From Haplomitrium mnioides (lineage: Eukaryota > Marchantiophyta > Haplomitriopsida > Calobryales): a stretch of DNA of 22,082 nucleotides. Under the pieces are notes generated by a model. It searched no databases and was not told where the DNA came from. It was given only the letters and a program-made list of their open reading frames with translations. Shown here piece after piece: positions 1 to 11,132 of the stretch. Where the stretch lies: assembly GCA_049999725.1 (NCBI GenBank), contig JBNGIS010003963.1, positions 1-22,082 of the forward strand. Reading direction: 5' to 3'. Each line of letters begins with the position of its first letter. Positions within the stretch are counted from its first letter, which is position 1. A program made the translations under genes and the position numbers.

Positions 1-64
1 GCTCTTTTACAAAGAAGATAAACTCAACAAAAAAAAAGAAAGGAATAGAGAGAAGAGAGAGAAA
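1..64. other. A/G-rich flank left of copy A
   Basis: Purine-rich low-complexity sequence (runs of AAAG and GAGAGA). It does not resemble the sequence left of the equivalent end at 12327, so it is probably DNA outside the transposon. No gene is seen. Confidence 0.5.
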
Positions 65-110
65 AACAACAGCTACTTTGAACCAAGAACTACTACTGAG
101 TTCCTGTTTC
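65..110 (+). repeat. Left terminal repeat of copy A
   Basis: This end matches 12327-12375 and, for about 26 to 35 bp, 21741-21775. The shared core is AACAACcaCTACTTTGAAC followed by a GAAC block. Because the 21741 copy is the right end of an inverted element, the two ends form an imperfect terminal inverted repeat. The target-site duplication could not be fixed. Confidence 0.6.
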
Positions 111-439
111 ATTTCGCACTCGCAAAAACCAATTTTCAAATTTTAGCATAAAAAAAACCCAATCTTATGTTAGTAATATTTTTTTGCAAAAAAATGTAGC
201 TTTTTTACATTCAAATTGCTTATTTCACGTATACATTGTATTTAGAAAAATCTTTTTATGAGAATTTTAGCAAAATTTCTTTCACAATTTCTTCTTTAAA
301 AAGGATGAGCATCATTGAATAGAATATATACTAATCTTAAGAGAAAATTGTTGCTGAATATTTTCAAGTTTAGAAATGATATTTTTAGTTCAAAAATTGA
401 TTTAAACATTCAAATTTTATTAGAAACATAGTCAATAAA

Positions 440-760
440 AAAAAGACGCTTAGGTGCATAAGGACTTTGAACCGTAGTCTAGAATGTTGAAGCTCATGCG
501 AGCATGGAATGTTCAAGCTCTTGAATGTAGGAACTTTGAACTAGGGTGTATACACACTTGGATTGATGAAGCCCTTGTGTGAATAGACTTTTGAAGCCAA
601 TACGTGCATGGAATATTAAATCCAAGGTGTGCATAGACATCTAAAGCACAAAGATAGTTGGTTTTCTAAAGCCCATGCGCGCATGGAATGCTGAAGCCTA
701 GATATGTAGGGGCTGCTAAAGCCCTTGAGTGCATGGACTTCTCAAATTCACGATTGAAGA
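440..760. repeat. Subterminal array of degenerate ~24-bp repeats (copy A, left)
   Basis: About a dozen loosely spaced units each carry a variant of CATGCGCGCATGGA followed by a GAA/TTGAAGC-type block. The clearest cores are near 496-508 and 674-688. They lie between the left terminus and the methyltransferase stop codon. Units are more degenerate and more variable in length than in the intron arrays. Confidence 0.6.
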
Positions 761-2360
761 AAACTTGTACATAAATCCAAATATATCAAATGGGAACTTC
801 CATGCTATCAAAGACTTTGGCGCTAATTTTTTCAAAAACCAATAGGTTTTGTTCAAAATTCATTTTGCAAAAGAAAATAGATCGTAAAAAAAAACTTAAT
901 AAATTCTATTTGGAATGCAACAAGAATGAAGACCAATAACAAAATATTTTGTAAGAAAAATACTTTATTATTTTTGAAAAATACATCAATCTGTAGCTAC
1001 AGCTTCAGCCCTATCCTCTTCAGAAGGAATGGTCTCATCTTAATCAATGGCTTGAGAAGCTTTGGCATCTGCAGCTATTAAAAAAACCATGTTGAGACTT
1101 TCCAGTCCCAAAAATCACAACAAAATTGCCAGATGCACCAACAATACCAGGAGGAACATGCTTCTTTGTAGTACGCACATACAATTTTCAATTCCATCAC
1201 ATCAAATGGCAAAGAAGCCATCGTCAAAACTCTCTCGAGAATATAGATAGACTGAAATCTATCATATTTCATGGCGATGCAATTTTGCATCAACTTCAAT
1301 GCACAGACAAGGCTTATGTGGGATCTAAAGCAAAGATCTAAGATCCAATCTTGCTCTATTGACAAATTGGCAAAAAAAAAGTTATACAAAGCTTGAGGCT
1401 TTTGGTACACATTCACAAGTCTTAGAGCATCATCTCTTGGATGTTTAAGCTTGGCCAAAACAACTGGCCAACTGAAAACACTCCACATAGTATGTTGAGG
1501 ATAACCACTTGCATCATCAAATTCCAAGTTGAAGAACTTCATACCCTGCTTGCTCTTCTTGGTCCAGTAGCACATAGTCCAGTACTCGTGGGCATGAGCG
1601 ATTATATGACCACCGAATGATGAATATTGTTTATGTTACTATAGTATTAAAAACAGACAATTGAAAGAAAAAAAAGGAAAATTAAACAAGATAAACTAAA
1701 ATATGAAAAAAATAAAAATAGAACTTACTAGATGTCATGGTTGATGGCATAACAAACCTCCAAAAGAGCATTCTCATTGATGTCGAATTGCTGAGAAGAA
1801 TGAATTATAACAAAAGATCAAAATTGGAAGTTGTAATGGTTGCAAAAAAATAAACCATGTTGAAAATGTCATCCTTGGTGAAGGGTTTAGAATCGTCATG
1901 CTTGCATTCCTTAAGGTTATAACCGTAAGGAATATCAGCAATTCCTAAAGTGAAACATTTGAGTTTCACCAATCCCTTCAATTATTAAGCATTGGCTTCC
2001 CCATGGACTTGATGAAATACCACGTTGAGTCCATCAACATAGGACATTAAGTCCTCATCTTGGTCTTCATGCCCTCCTTCAATTGGAGGGGTAACAACTC
2101 CATTTTGTTGTCTTGCCTTCTACTTTCTAGCTTTTGGCAATGAAGCAAAAAAAGCAAAAGGGTAGGATACAAGAGTGGGAGCCTAGTCTTGATCTTCATG
2201 GGCTTTTTCAACCCCCAATCTCTTTTGTCATTTGGCAACGGTCGTCAATTTTTTGGCAAGTTGTCATTTGAACGTTTTGTCACCCTATACAAAGCAAAAA
2301 GGAAACATTTAGAGGAGAAAACAAAAACAAATACCTTGACTTTAAATAAAAACAACATTT

Positions 2361-2690
2361 CATGCGCGTATAGACACTTGAACCAATACACAAATGGACT
2401 CAAGTGTCCACGCATGCATGGACTCAAGAGTCAAGACATGTAAGACTTGAAAGTCTATATGAGTACTAGAGACTAAAGAGTCCATACGTCCATAGACTCT
2501 TAAGTCCTACGCGCTTGGACACTTGAGTCCATGCGCTCATGGACTTGAGAGTCCTTGCGCGTGGACTCTCAAGTCCTAGGCGCAGGGACTCTTGAATCCA
2601 AGCCCCCATGGACTTTCAACTCCAAGCGTGCATGGACTTGAGAGTCTATGCACACATGGACTCTCAAGTTCAGGCAAGCTTGGACTTAAT
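2361..2690. repeat. 24-bp tandem array in methyltransferase intron 2 (copy A)
   Basis: About 13 units of 24 bp, each starting GACTyTCAAG or GACTTGAGAG and containing a TCCATGCGCGCATG-like palindromic core. The array lies wholly inside the inferred intron 2754-2285. The matching intron of copy B carries a larger array. Short reading frames through it follow from the unit being a multiple of three. Confidence 0.85.
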
Positions 2691-3887
2691 AACCTTAAAA
2701 ACAAATTCCCTACAACTTTAGAAACAAAATTGAAGAATGGGAAACAAAGCTTACCAACAATTTCTCAAAGCTTGAGTAAAATAAAGACATCTTTGACTCT
2801 TCTGTATGGATAGGATACTCCATCATTGCTTCCTCTTATGAGCTGGAATACACCTCAGAGCAAAAAGATTTTACCATCACCACCAACACTTTATGTCTCT
2901 CAAGTTCACGAGACATTTCTTCAATTGAAAGCTCTACGTTTCAAAACAGAGATTTTTATTTTGTCGAGAAGACCCTAAAAAGACCTCCATTGTGTCAACT
3001 TCATGTCCTCTATTCTCAAAGATCCTTTGGCCTTTGGCTTCTAGCCTTTCATTGTATTTTTCTTCCAAATCGTAAATATGCTTTGTTGTAACTCCCAGAG
3101 TTCTCCACTTCAGAATGCAAGTTGGAACCAATTGTCTTAAGATGTGATGGCCTTCTCAATAATGAACTTTGGCTTTATCTTCAAAGTCTTTAGCACCATC
3201 TCTCATTTTAATTTTTGGGATGACACCATCCCACTCTCCATGTATCTCTGATGCAAATGCTTGATCTTTCAAATGAGTGTCATTTCCAACCTGTATTGTT
3301 GGCCGTAATTGTCATTAGCTGCAAAGATGTGGACTTTTGTTGGTGTCAGCCCCAGGTCAATATAGCAATTGTAGAGCAAAAGCATAGGACTTTTTGTTCC
3401 ATATTTGGTAGTTAAATGCTATCTTAAAGCAACACTATGATTTTCTGTTGCAATCTCATATCTGTACTTGTCAAGGTTCTTGATGTTGAACTCTGACTTT
3501 TCTCTCAACTCGCATTTCAAGTCCACCACAACAATGAAAAAATTGTGTCTATACTTGTTTGTGAGCATTTTTGCGCCACAAGCTCCACAAATTCTTTACC
3601 TCTTAATCTAGAATGGCCTCTAGCTATCTATTCTAGGTTTTGGAAGGTTAAGATTTTCCAACCAAATTGCTATTGTTTCCTCTCAGACTCTGCACTACTG
3701 GATTGTAGACTCCCATATCTTTTTTTTGTCTTCCTCAGATACTATTTGAGGATCCACCTGCTCTTGTTCTTGAAAAGTCTACATCCTCTTGTGCAATTGT
3801 TTTTTTGATCTTGAGGTTGGAGTCTGCATCGGCTTCAGCTCTACTTCCTTCTCTGAGCTGCTAGACTGCCCAATCCGGACTAGCAAG

Positions 3888-3994
3888 GACTATGGAGTCC
3901 ATGCACGCATGGACTCGGGAGTCCATTCGCCTCTGGACACAAGAGTCCATTCGTGCTTGAACATAGGAGTCCATGCGCGCATAGACTCTTGAGC
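3888..3994. repeat. 24-bp tandem array in methyltransferase intron 1 (copy A)
   Basis: Four to five clean units with cores such as GAGTCCATGCACGCATGGAC and GAGTCCATGCGCGCATAGAC. They lie inside the inferred first intron (about 4041-3880). The unit matches the intron 2 array, so the same repeat was placed or kept in two introns of one gene. Confidence 0.85.
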
Positions 3995-4391
3995 AACAAA
4001 AACACTAAAACAACTGAAAAAAAAAATCTTATTAGTTTTACCTTGTTGTCATCAAAATACAGCTGCAAATTCTTAGTCAAGATGTCACGTGGCTTCATTT
4101 TGTTGAAGCATAATTTCTTTGGTGAAGCCTTGAACAGGGTGATCGACAATTCTAACTACATAAACAACCCTATGTAGGCTCTCTACCCTTCTTAAATCAT
4201 CATGAATTGGACCAAAAGACCCATGTTAAATTTCTCATCTTCATCGTGAAAAAGATAAAGGTGATGGTCAATGTCCTTTATCGTTCCACAACAAGCTAGC
4301 CATTGTAGGCTAGTTTTTGTGGCTTCAAAACATTCAAATAGCTATAAGGCTTTAGTTGAGCTAGTTTGGAAGCATTGGCATGTGATGTCAT

Positions 4392-4848
4392 TTTCTCTAA
4401 ACTTTAAGCTAGTAAAAATGGAGGGCAAAATTTTCATGAAAAAAGTTCACAATAAATGAAAGGCAAAAAAGACTAAATGACAAGAAATTGCAAAAACAAC
4501 AAAAAAAACACAACAAAAACCGGGAAGTGAACTCGTAACAATAGAAAGAAACTTTCCATTGTCGCTCCTTTTATACCAAAATTTCCAAAAACGCGTTTCT
4601 TGCCAAAATATAATTGACAGAGCTCTGGACAAGTAGGTTTGCATGGTTCAAAAAAAAAGGTTAGTATATAAAGCATTTCTTGTTTTCATCTTTCTGATTT
4701 TGTTTTCATTTTCTTCACAAAAATTTCACAATTTTGTCGTTTTGTGATATTTTCTTCAAAAACACATCTTTTGCGTACACTAATAGAAGTTGAGAATATT
4801 TGCCTAAATATTTTCCTCAAATGTTTTCTTTTTTATTGTTATTTTTCA
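4392..4848. promoter_or_regulatory. Divergent promoter region between methyltransferase and transposase genes
   Basis: A gap of 457 bp separates the two inferred start codons. On the plus strand TATATAAAG at 4665-4673 lies about 175 bp before the transposase ATG at 4849. On the minus strand a weaker TTATATTTTGG near 4602-4613 is about 215 bp before the methyltransferase ATG. A head-to-head arrangement could allow joint expression. Promoter function is inferred from position and TATA-like sequence only. Confidence 0.4.
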
Positions 4849-5060
4849 ATGGCTAGAGTTTTCAAATACAAGAAGAGGCTAGAATTTCAAGACTCATGTT
4901 TACATAAAAGTGTTACTTTTGGCCAGTAGCTTGAGATAGTTTTTAACTGCTATTATGACGAGGTAAGCAATGGAACACCTAAAGCACCAAGTGTGATGGC
5001 AAGTATTTTAGGGAAAAAGATGATATTTGTTGAATCAAATATGTCTACCCAAGTGAAATC

Positions 5061-5167
5061 TATGTGCGCATAGGATCAAGGATTGAACCCTATGCGCGTA
5101 TAAGATCAAGGAGTGAACCCAATGCATGCATAGGATCCAAGACTCAACCTTTTGTATGTACTGGATC
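5061..5167. repeat. ~30-bp repeat array in the transposase 5' region
   Basis: Three to four units of about 30 bp with cores TATGCGCATAGGATCAAGG and AATGCATGCATAGGATCC. The palindromic ATGCGCGCAT core matches the 24-bp arrays elsewhere in the element, but the spacer differs. It lies 200 bp inside the transposase start, either in a decayed intron or as an in-frame peptide repeat; the stop just before it favours a non-coding place. Confidence 0.65.
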
Positions 5168-6779
5168 TTTATTGTTGGTCAAGCAGTCAAAGTTGAATAT
5201 TTCTTTTGACTACTCTAACAGATCAACAGAAAGACATTCAAGTCAAATTTCCAAACAATTGTGGACCTTTCTTTGTCCTCATCGGATGAAGATCATGATG
5301 TTTAAAATCCAAATGTGTTTGTTCAAAACACAAAAAGCATAGAGTCGGTGGACTATTTCAATTTTGGAGATGATTCACTATCACCGATGGCACTACTCAA
5401 ACAACAAGTGATTTCTAATCAAGTTGGACCTCTGAAGGAGATTGGGAAATCTTTTAGAAATAGAATTCATTTGGAAGAATCTTTAGATAAGAGTTTAGAA
5501 AATAATTCTAGCAAAGAGTCTCAATCAACCAACATTTCGTTGGAGCTATTGCCAATAGCACCGACTATTTAAAAAAATATATTTCCTAATACTCAAGATA
5601 TTGATGAAGATTCTATTTGAGCATGGTCCAGCTCTACAAATCCTCAAGGTGGTCTACATCCATCAAAAACTTATTTCGAAAGAACAAACAATATTATCGA
5701 TGATGCTCAAGATCTCTAAGACCATGAACTATCTTCGATGGCTGGATTTGCCTATGGATCAAGTTGACTAGCAATACAGAAACATTCTTTGTATGGGCCA
5801 AAACCCAAATGGGTAAACACTTTACGTGAAAATTCTTTACGAAAAGTCCATCATGACGAGAGCTTTGGGAAGAAAAAACTCAATCCCATATCAATTTTGA
5901 AATTGAGGAAAATTTCATGTTGTTGAAATAATTGTTTGTCGTTGTACAAGACATATTTTTTTAGAAGTGTGAGAGAAACATATTTCCGACAAAGCATGAA
6001 GAATCGAGATATCACATTGCATTGGAGAATACCAAGAAAAAACTATGATGTTGACAATTGGCTCACTCGGTATGGGGTATCGTTGTCTATGTAAGAGCCT
6101 TCAAATTAACATTATCAGTAGAGAGTGATATAATCCAAAGAATTCAAAGTCTCAAAAACCTAGATCCTAGAGGTATTTTTAGAAATATAGAATTATCTCC
6201 TAAAATAGTATTCGTACGTGAATGGATGGACAATTTTTTTCAATGATACTATGAGAGAATGCCCACTCATGAAGTTTATAGCTTGCTCGATAATTTTACA
6301 AAATGGAATGACTACTACACAACTTATTTGAAAGAGAAAAATCCCAATTGTATTATTAGTTTTTTGAGTTTTACAAAACATTGGAGAACTCATTTTCCAA
6401 ATGATAAATATCCAAAATGCAATAGATGAAACCTATGGCTATTCAATGCTCTTTACAAGACTCAAAGCTTAGTTCTAGAGATGTTATGCTTTCTCAACTT
6501 AGTGCAATAAGATATTTGTTTTGTTATGTTGTTTCAAAAATGAAGGTGATTTTTTTATATAAATTCTACACTGGCCTTTGCCACTAAAAAACATTGTTAA
6601 AGATTGTTTGGTAGGTGTGTATGTTGTTGGTGTCCTAATATTCAATCATGCTCTTTCTTCAATGGTCTTCTTAACCAAAGGAAACTTGAGAAGCAACTCC
6701 AATTTGACAGTTACGATGCTCAATAGAATATTATGTGGCTTTGAAGGTCCGTTGCCTCCAATTTTGTATCTTCAGTTGG

Positions 6780-6786
6780 ACAATAC
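6780..6786. repeat. Left target-site duplication ACAATAC
   Basis: ACAATAC here is repeated at 9756-9762. Removing one copy plus the intervening DNA restores the LDN-T-REN continuity of the transposase apart from a one-base loss. This marks a clean insertion. Confidence 0.7.
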
Positions 6787-9755
6787 AACATGTTGTAGTA
6801 CAGTAGTGGCACTCGAGCCTCTAAAAGTACACCCAGAGATCGAACCTTGCAAGATCTATATAGAAATCTTCTCTTAATTCATTTTTACTAACTTTCCAGA
6901 TTCTTTATAGAGTTCTGAAACTGCACTCTATCAGTTCAGAGATGGATCTCTCTCCACTCTAAGTTTGACCACCCTTTCTCCACAAAACCATACACACAAA
7001 CCACTTCTACTACTCAACACAATAGAACAAAAACCAAGAATTACCCAAACTATATGACTGACATTTCTAGGATAAGAAAGCTGATGCACAGGCTAATTTT
7101 AAACTTGAGTTGTATTAGAGAAGTTCCCAAGCAACTAGTTACCCAACTTGCTTGAAACTCTCAAATCAACACTTTAGTACCTACCTTCATTACTTCACCT
7201 CACTTCCCTCAAAGTGGATACTCAGGCCACTCCAACCCAATATATTCCCAGAGCTTGATGATGAGAACTCAGCTATGGAATGACCCTCCTGATCTCACAT
7301 CCACTTGCTGTTTCTCCAACCACCCACTACTCTATTTGTTTGTGAAATGCCCACCTATTCCATAAGCACACACAATCCTGAACACTCCTTGCTATACTGC
7401 AACCCACCAGCCAATATCTACTAATTGGAGAATCATAGAAGGTTCTCTCTTTAAGATTTTAACAAACTAACACACATGCACACATAGAATAGAACAAAGC
7501 TTAAAGCAGAATTGATTTGCCAGTGAACCTCCCACAAATCACAATTTGGAACTTCAAAACCTAGACCCACTAGCAGAACACACTCATGTACCCCCTAACA
7601 TGCACTTCTCTAATGCAATTTGATTGATTTCTTTAGCTGCAAACCTACAAAACATTCACCAACCAATTCTAACTTCAATTCTTTGTTCCTTCATCAAACT
7701 GCTCCTTCTGAATCTGCAATTTCCAACAAGAGCAGGGGACCTCACAAACAAGAATCTCATAACCTATACTTGAAGCACACATGTACAATGAGACAACCAG
7801 TAGAACAGTAACTCGCCAATAGGCTTGTACCCCCTGTCTTGCTCAACTGACAATAGTAGTCATAATAGTTTCACACTAAACTAACTTACTTCTTTACAAG
7901 CTAACTTTCCCTCACTAAGTTTCCAATAAGAACTAACAACTCATACTGTGTTATTAAGCTAAACAACTCGCTTTCACTAACTTAAACTAACTTTGCTTGC
8001 CATAAGAACTAATTACTAGCAATTGTTCCTATGCTAATTTTCAAACTTTCACTAACTCTTCACTTCCTCTCCCTTTTAATTTCGAACTTTTCGAATTTCA
8101 CCAAGTAGCTATTTCGACTTTTTGAACTTTCGAACTTTCAATTCGACTTCCACACTGAAACCACAATAAATCACCGATTTGCCCTTCAAACTTCTCTCCT
8201 CGCTTGCCTTTCTGCAACAATCCTTATCGTACAAAATGCCGACAAGTCACCGTTTCATCCATCACCACTTCGCTTAATCGTTGTTTCACCAATTATACTT
8301 CTGTCGAACGCCTCGGAACAGATCCTTCCTAACCGGAGATCCCCACTTCGGAACCCCACTCGGAACCAACTTACTCGGGGATCTCCACTACAAATCCCCA
8401 CACGGATACACCTCACAACCCCCTTAATCGGGGCATCCTACATCAGAAGGCGCGGTTCCGACAGCTTCTGCAGACTTACGAACCTTTCGGATCTTCCTTC
8501 GCTCGCTTCCAAATCATTCTTATTCCTTTAGAAATTTAATTCTACCTGATTTCAAGCAATTCGCATAGCAACTCATTCGATTTCCACCTCGCAGCAGACC
8601 TTCGATTCGATTCCTCGCAGAAACATTCTTCACATTTTCTTACTTCAATGAAATCCTTTGACAACGCCAGTAGCCTCCTCGCAGACCTCTTTTCTAGAGC
8701 TTCACATTTTGTTTCATCTTGGCCTTTATCACCACTAAAATTCACACAAATTTCCGTTCTCCATTCCTCGCAAAACTTTAAAACTTAACATAAATTCGTT
8801 CGCAGGGATCCTATTTCATATCAGATCATTTGTCACATCGGGGAATTCTTTTCAGGTCGATTATTTCTAAGAGATTGTTGGTCGCATGGTGTTCATCATT
8901 ATTTTGAAAACACTTCCTCGCAATATTTCCTTCACACCCAATTACTTGCAGGGCGATTTGCACATCAGTTGCTTACAAGAAATCTACTCACAGGTGATTC
9001 TTCATAATCGATTCTTTGTAACGATTCTTCATTACATCTCGCAGGTGGATTCCTCCTCTGGCTTAATTTCTCGTAAATCTATAGCTTGCAACATTATAGC
9101 AACAAGAGTATCCATCACTCAAATCTTCTGAATCCTTCTCCGCATGCCGATTCAATTTCTTCACTGATTAATTCTTCACATAGACTTTCTTCACCTCAGA
9201 TTTCTCATTAGCACCCCAGTCGCCATAGGTTGATCATTCGTTGTGGATCGCCTCTTCCTTTTGGGTGATCGTAGCAGAGCCTTGCCACTTATCCCATATG
9301 TCCTCCCCGATAAGTTAGAAGCACTATATAAACATTTGGCACTTACTTCCTTTCGAGAGGCAGCCCCACATGGGTGTAAGGCCACCGCTTATCTTCCCTG
9401 CCCCTGGACGGACCTAGTTCAGGGCACCTGTTTCCATGCTTTGATACTCTTCACCTGGCTCATGGGCAAGCTGTCCACCAACACATATAATAGAAATAGA
9501 TAGATAGAGGCTGGCTTACCCTCAACACTTAGATTAGTTTTACATAAATTTTTTTTTTCTTCACTGAGAAAGACCAACTTCCTTGTAGATCAACCTTCTC
9601 TCCTTTTCAACTACATCCCAAAATTTCCCTTTGGTCTTTATATTTTACAACTTTACACTCAAAACTAAAGCTTTACCCCTTCCTTCTCACTCCACTGCGC
9701 AGAAGAGAACTTCTTCAAGCAGTTTTTGACCTTCTATCAGGAACTATGCTCTCAC
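6787..9755. mobile_element. Unclassified ~2.97 kb insertion inside the transposase gene
   Basis: The segment is bounded by 7-bp direct repeats ACAATAC. It has no convincing coding sequence; the plus strand is strongly pyrimidine/C+A biased and G-poor. I see no terminal inverted repeat, TG...CA ends or poly(A) tail. A TATATAAA at 9325-9332 sits in a more GC-rich, promoter-like stretch (9190-9480). The part 8280-8460 repeats CGGGGATC/GGAACC-like words, and 8940-9060 repeats a CGCAGGTGATTC-like motif. It may be a non-autonomous retroelement or a TIR-less fragment; its class is open. Confidence 0.55.
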
Positions 9756-9762
9756 ACAATAC
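9756..9762. repeat. Right target-site duplication ACAATAC
   Basis: An exact repeat of 6780-6786. The transposase reading resumes directly after it (RENNNSKNL in a neighbouring frame). Confidence 0.7.
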
Positions 9763-11132
9763 GAGAGAATAACAATTCTAAAAATCTTATTTGGATATCT
9801 TAGTCTCTTTATTTCCAAGAATGTTTTCCAAAAAATGAAGGTGGGATTTTTCATGGTTGGCCATACTCATGATCAAATCGATCAAATGTTCAGCAGATTC
9901 TCAAAAAAGTTGAAACGTGTCAAAGCTTTTATGATTACAAGTCTTAGCAAGGCGCTACAATTATCTTATAATTCTAAACCTCAGATAGCTCTTTTGATGA
10001 AAACTTGGGCTTCTAAAATGTTTCTGCAACAACATCCTTCTCTAGTTCAAAGGATACATGATATTACCTTTAATCAACAACTCAAGTTCAACTTGAGTGA
10101 TTCAAAGACAAAGATTTGGAGCAAATAGTTTTCAACAGATGAATTTTGGTTACCTCTAGATGGTATTTGTCAACTTAAGTACATACCTCAAGTGAGCAGA
10201 GAAATTTTTAGTTCAAAGTTGATTTTTCTCAAGATATATTTTGAAATCAAACGATCTCAAAAGGAAGAAAGAATTTGACGTAGAGAAAGTCGTCTTTGCA
10301 ATAAGAGACAACATGAGTGAGAACCACTACAAGTTCTTTATAGATTCTGATATTCAATGGTGGAAAGACTTTTTTTTTCCCAACAAGATTTTGCGGCTTA
10401 CATTCATGAAAGAAAAAAATGAGGACTCGAAGCAGAATTCACCTTTCCACCTTCACAATCGACAAGTACTTGTAATGATTCTCAAAATGTTTGTCTAGGT
10501 TCTCAGTTTGATGCTCACTAAACAGAGGAAGATGTTCCAATAGAACATATACTTTCTACACATTGAGAAATCTATGATGAAGCGCTTAGCCGTGAGAAAG
10601 GATTGTTTCACACAACATTAGATACGAGTACAAATTTGGTAGCCTAAATGATGTAAATACTAGGATGTTTGTTTGTGTTGCTGCATCTCTCGATCCAAAG
10701 AGCATACCATTTTGGATTGCCAAAGTCTTCAAAGTTTTGTCATTTGATGAGAAAGAACCTCCAAACTTGAAACGAGTATGTGTTTAATGGTTTATTTGTG
10801 AGGCTGAGGATGCATTTTCTAGAGAATACTTTCAAAAAATAATAATAGCAACAAATGGGAAATGCAAATCCAAGTTACATATTGATGGAGTTGATGTAGC
10901 ACAAACCACAATTTTGTCTTTTGATTTTCCTCTCACATAAAAAACCAATTGAGCAAAACCACTCTAGAGAGCTACTATTAAATCAAATCTATTTGAGTAC
11001 AAAAAACAAAAAGCAATCAATCGTGATGTGTTTGAAGGAGATTCAATAAATGTTATTAACATCGAGGTAGACCCTATTAATCTTGATGAATCTCTTGAAG
11101 TTGAATATAAAGAAGTCGATATAAGTGACTAA
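9763..11132 (+). pseudogene. Transposase-like pseudogene (DUF7869-type), 3' part, copy A
   Basis: Continues the gene interrupted at 6786. RENNNSKNL is followed, after a frameshift, by GYLSLFISKNVFQKMK and the best-conserved block GFFMVGHTHDQIDQMFSRF (9841-9897). I recognise this GHTHEDIDQxFSR-type block from repeated proteins annotated DUF7869 in plants, animals and oomycetes. The run to 10128 is open; later parts lie in several frames. Near 10660-10800 a segment reads FVCVAASLDPKSIPFWIAKV and LKRVCV.WF, like a small beta-barrel such as a BAH/Tudor-type module (weak). The tail is acidic (INVINIEVDPINLDE, VEYKEVDISD) and ends at TAA 11130-11132. Stops and shifts make it inactive. The H-T-H...D pattern could hold the last acidic catalytic residue of a DDE-type fold, an inference. 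Confidence 0.7.

Larger units (their letters stand above)
986..4391 (-). pseudogene. Beta-class amino DNA methyltransferase pseudogene, copy A
   Basis: A decayed spliced gene read right to left. The likely start is the ATG at 4391-4389 (MTSHANASKLAQLKPYSYLN); the stop is TGA at 988-986 after an acidic tail (DETIPSEEDRAEAVATD). Inferred introns are about 4041-3880, 2754-2285 (GTAAGC...TATAG) and 1728-1639 (GTAAGT...CTATAG). Before the catalytic domain is a basic segment (KTFK, QLAKKLTT). Motif IV is ADIPYG at 1922-1936, a DPPY variant. After the last intron come HAHEYWTMCYW, the motif X-like VNVYQKPQALYNFF and motif I WILDLC (about 1330-1347), followed by ALKLMQNCIAMKYDR. The order IV-X-I is that of permuted beta-class N4C/N6A methyltransferases. 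The motif I glycines are lost and several stops and frameshifts occur, so the gene is inactive. I recognise no domain in the first 400 or so residues. Confidence 0.7.
4849..6786 (+). pseudogene. Transposase-like pseudogene (DUF7869-type), 5' part, copy A
   Basis: The likely start is ATG 4849 (MARVFKYKKRLEFQDSC). Coding-like sequence runs through many frameshifts and stops. Recognisable parts are a cysteine cluster with an aromatic tail (about 5920-6030: CC..NCL, then TYFRQ and LHWRI), then VYVRAFKLTLSVESDIIQRI (about 6080-6140), WRTHFPNDKYPKCN (about 6382-6425), and near the break NHALSSMVF...LTVTMLNRILCGFEGPLPP followed by LYLQLDN (ends 6783). In this family LDN, continued by a TREN-like block, lies before a GHTHEDID-type motif; both pieces recur at 9763-10128, so the gene was split by insertion. 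The aspartates suggest a DDE/RNase H-like transposase, but that is inference. Inactive. Confidence 0.65.

Noticed and set aside
9243-9503. 86-residue open frame in the 2.97 kb insert
   Set aside because: No known motif; it overlaps a TATA-containing promoter-like stretch and an opposite-strand frame. Not supportable as a gene.
6787-9755. The segment as a spliced intron of the transposase
   Set aside because: Precise 7-bp direct repeats at the borders and no GT...AG ends at the points that restore the reading make an insertion more likely.
6787-9755. The insert as a standard LTR element
   Set aside because: I could not find matching LTRs, TG...CA ends or a primer-binding site in either orientation.
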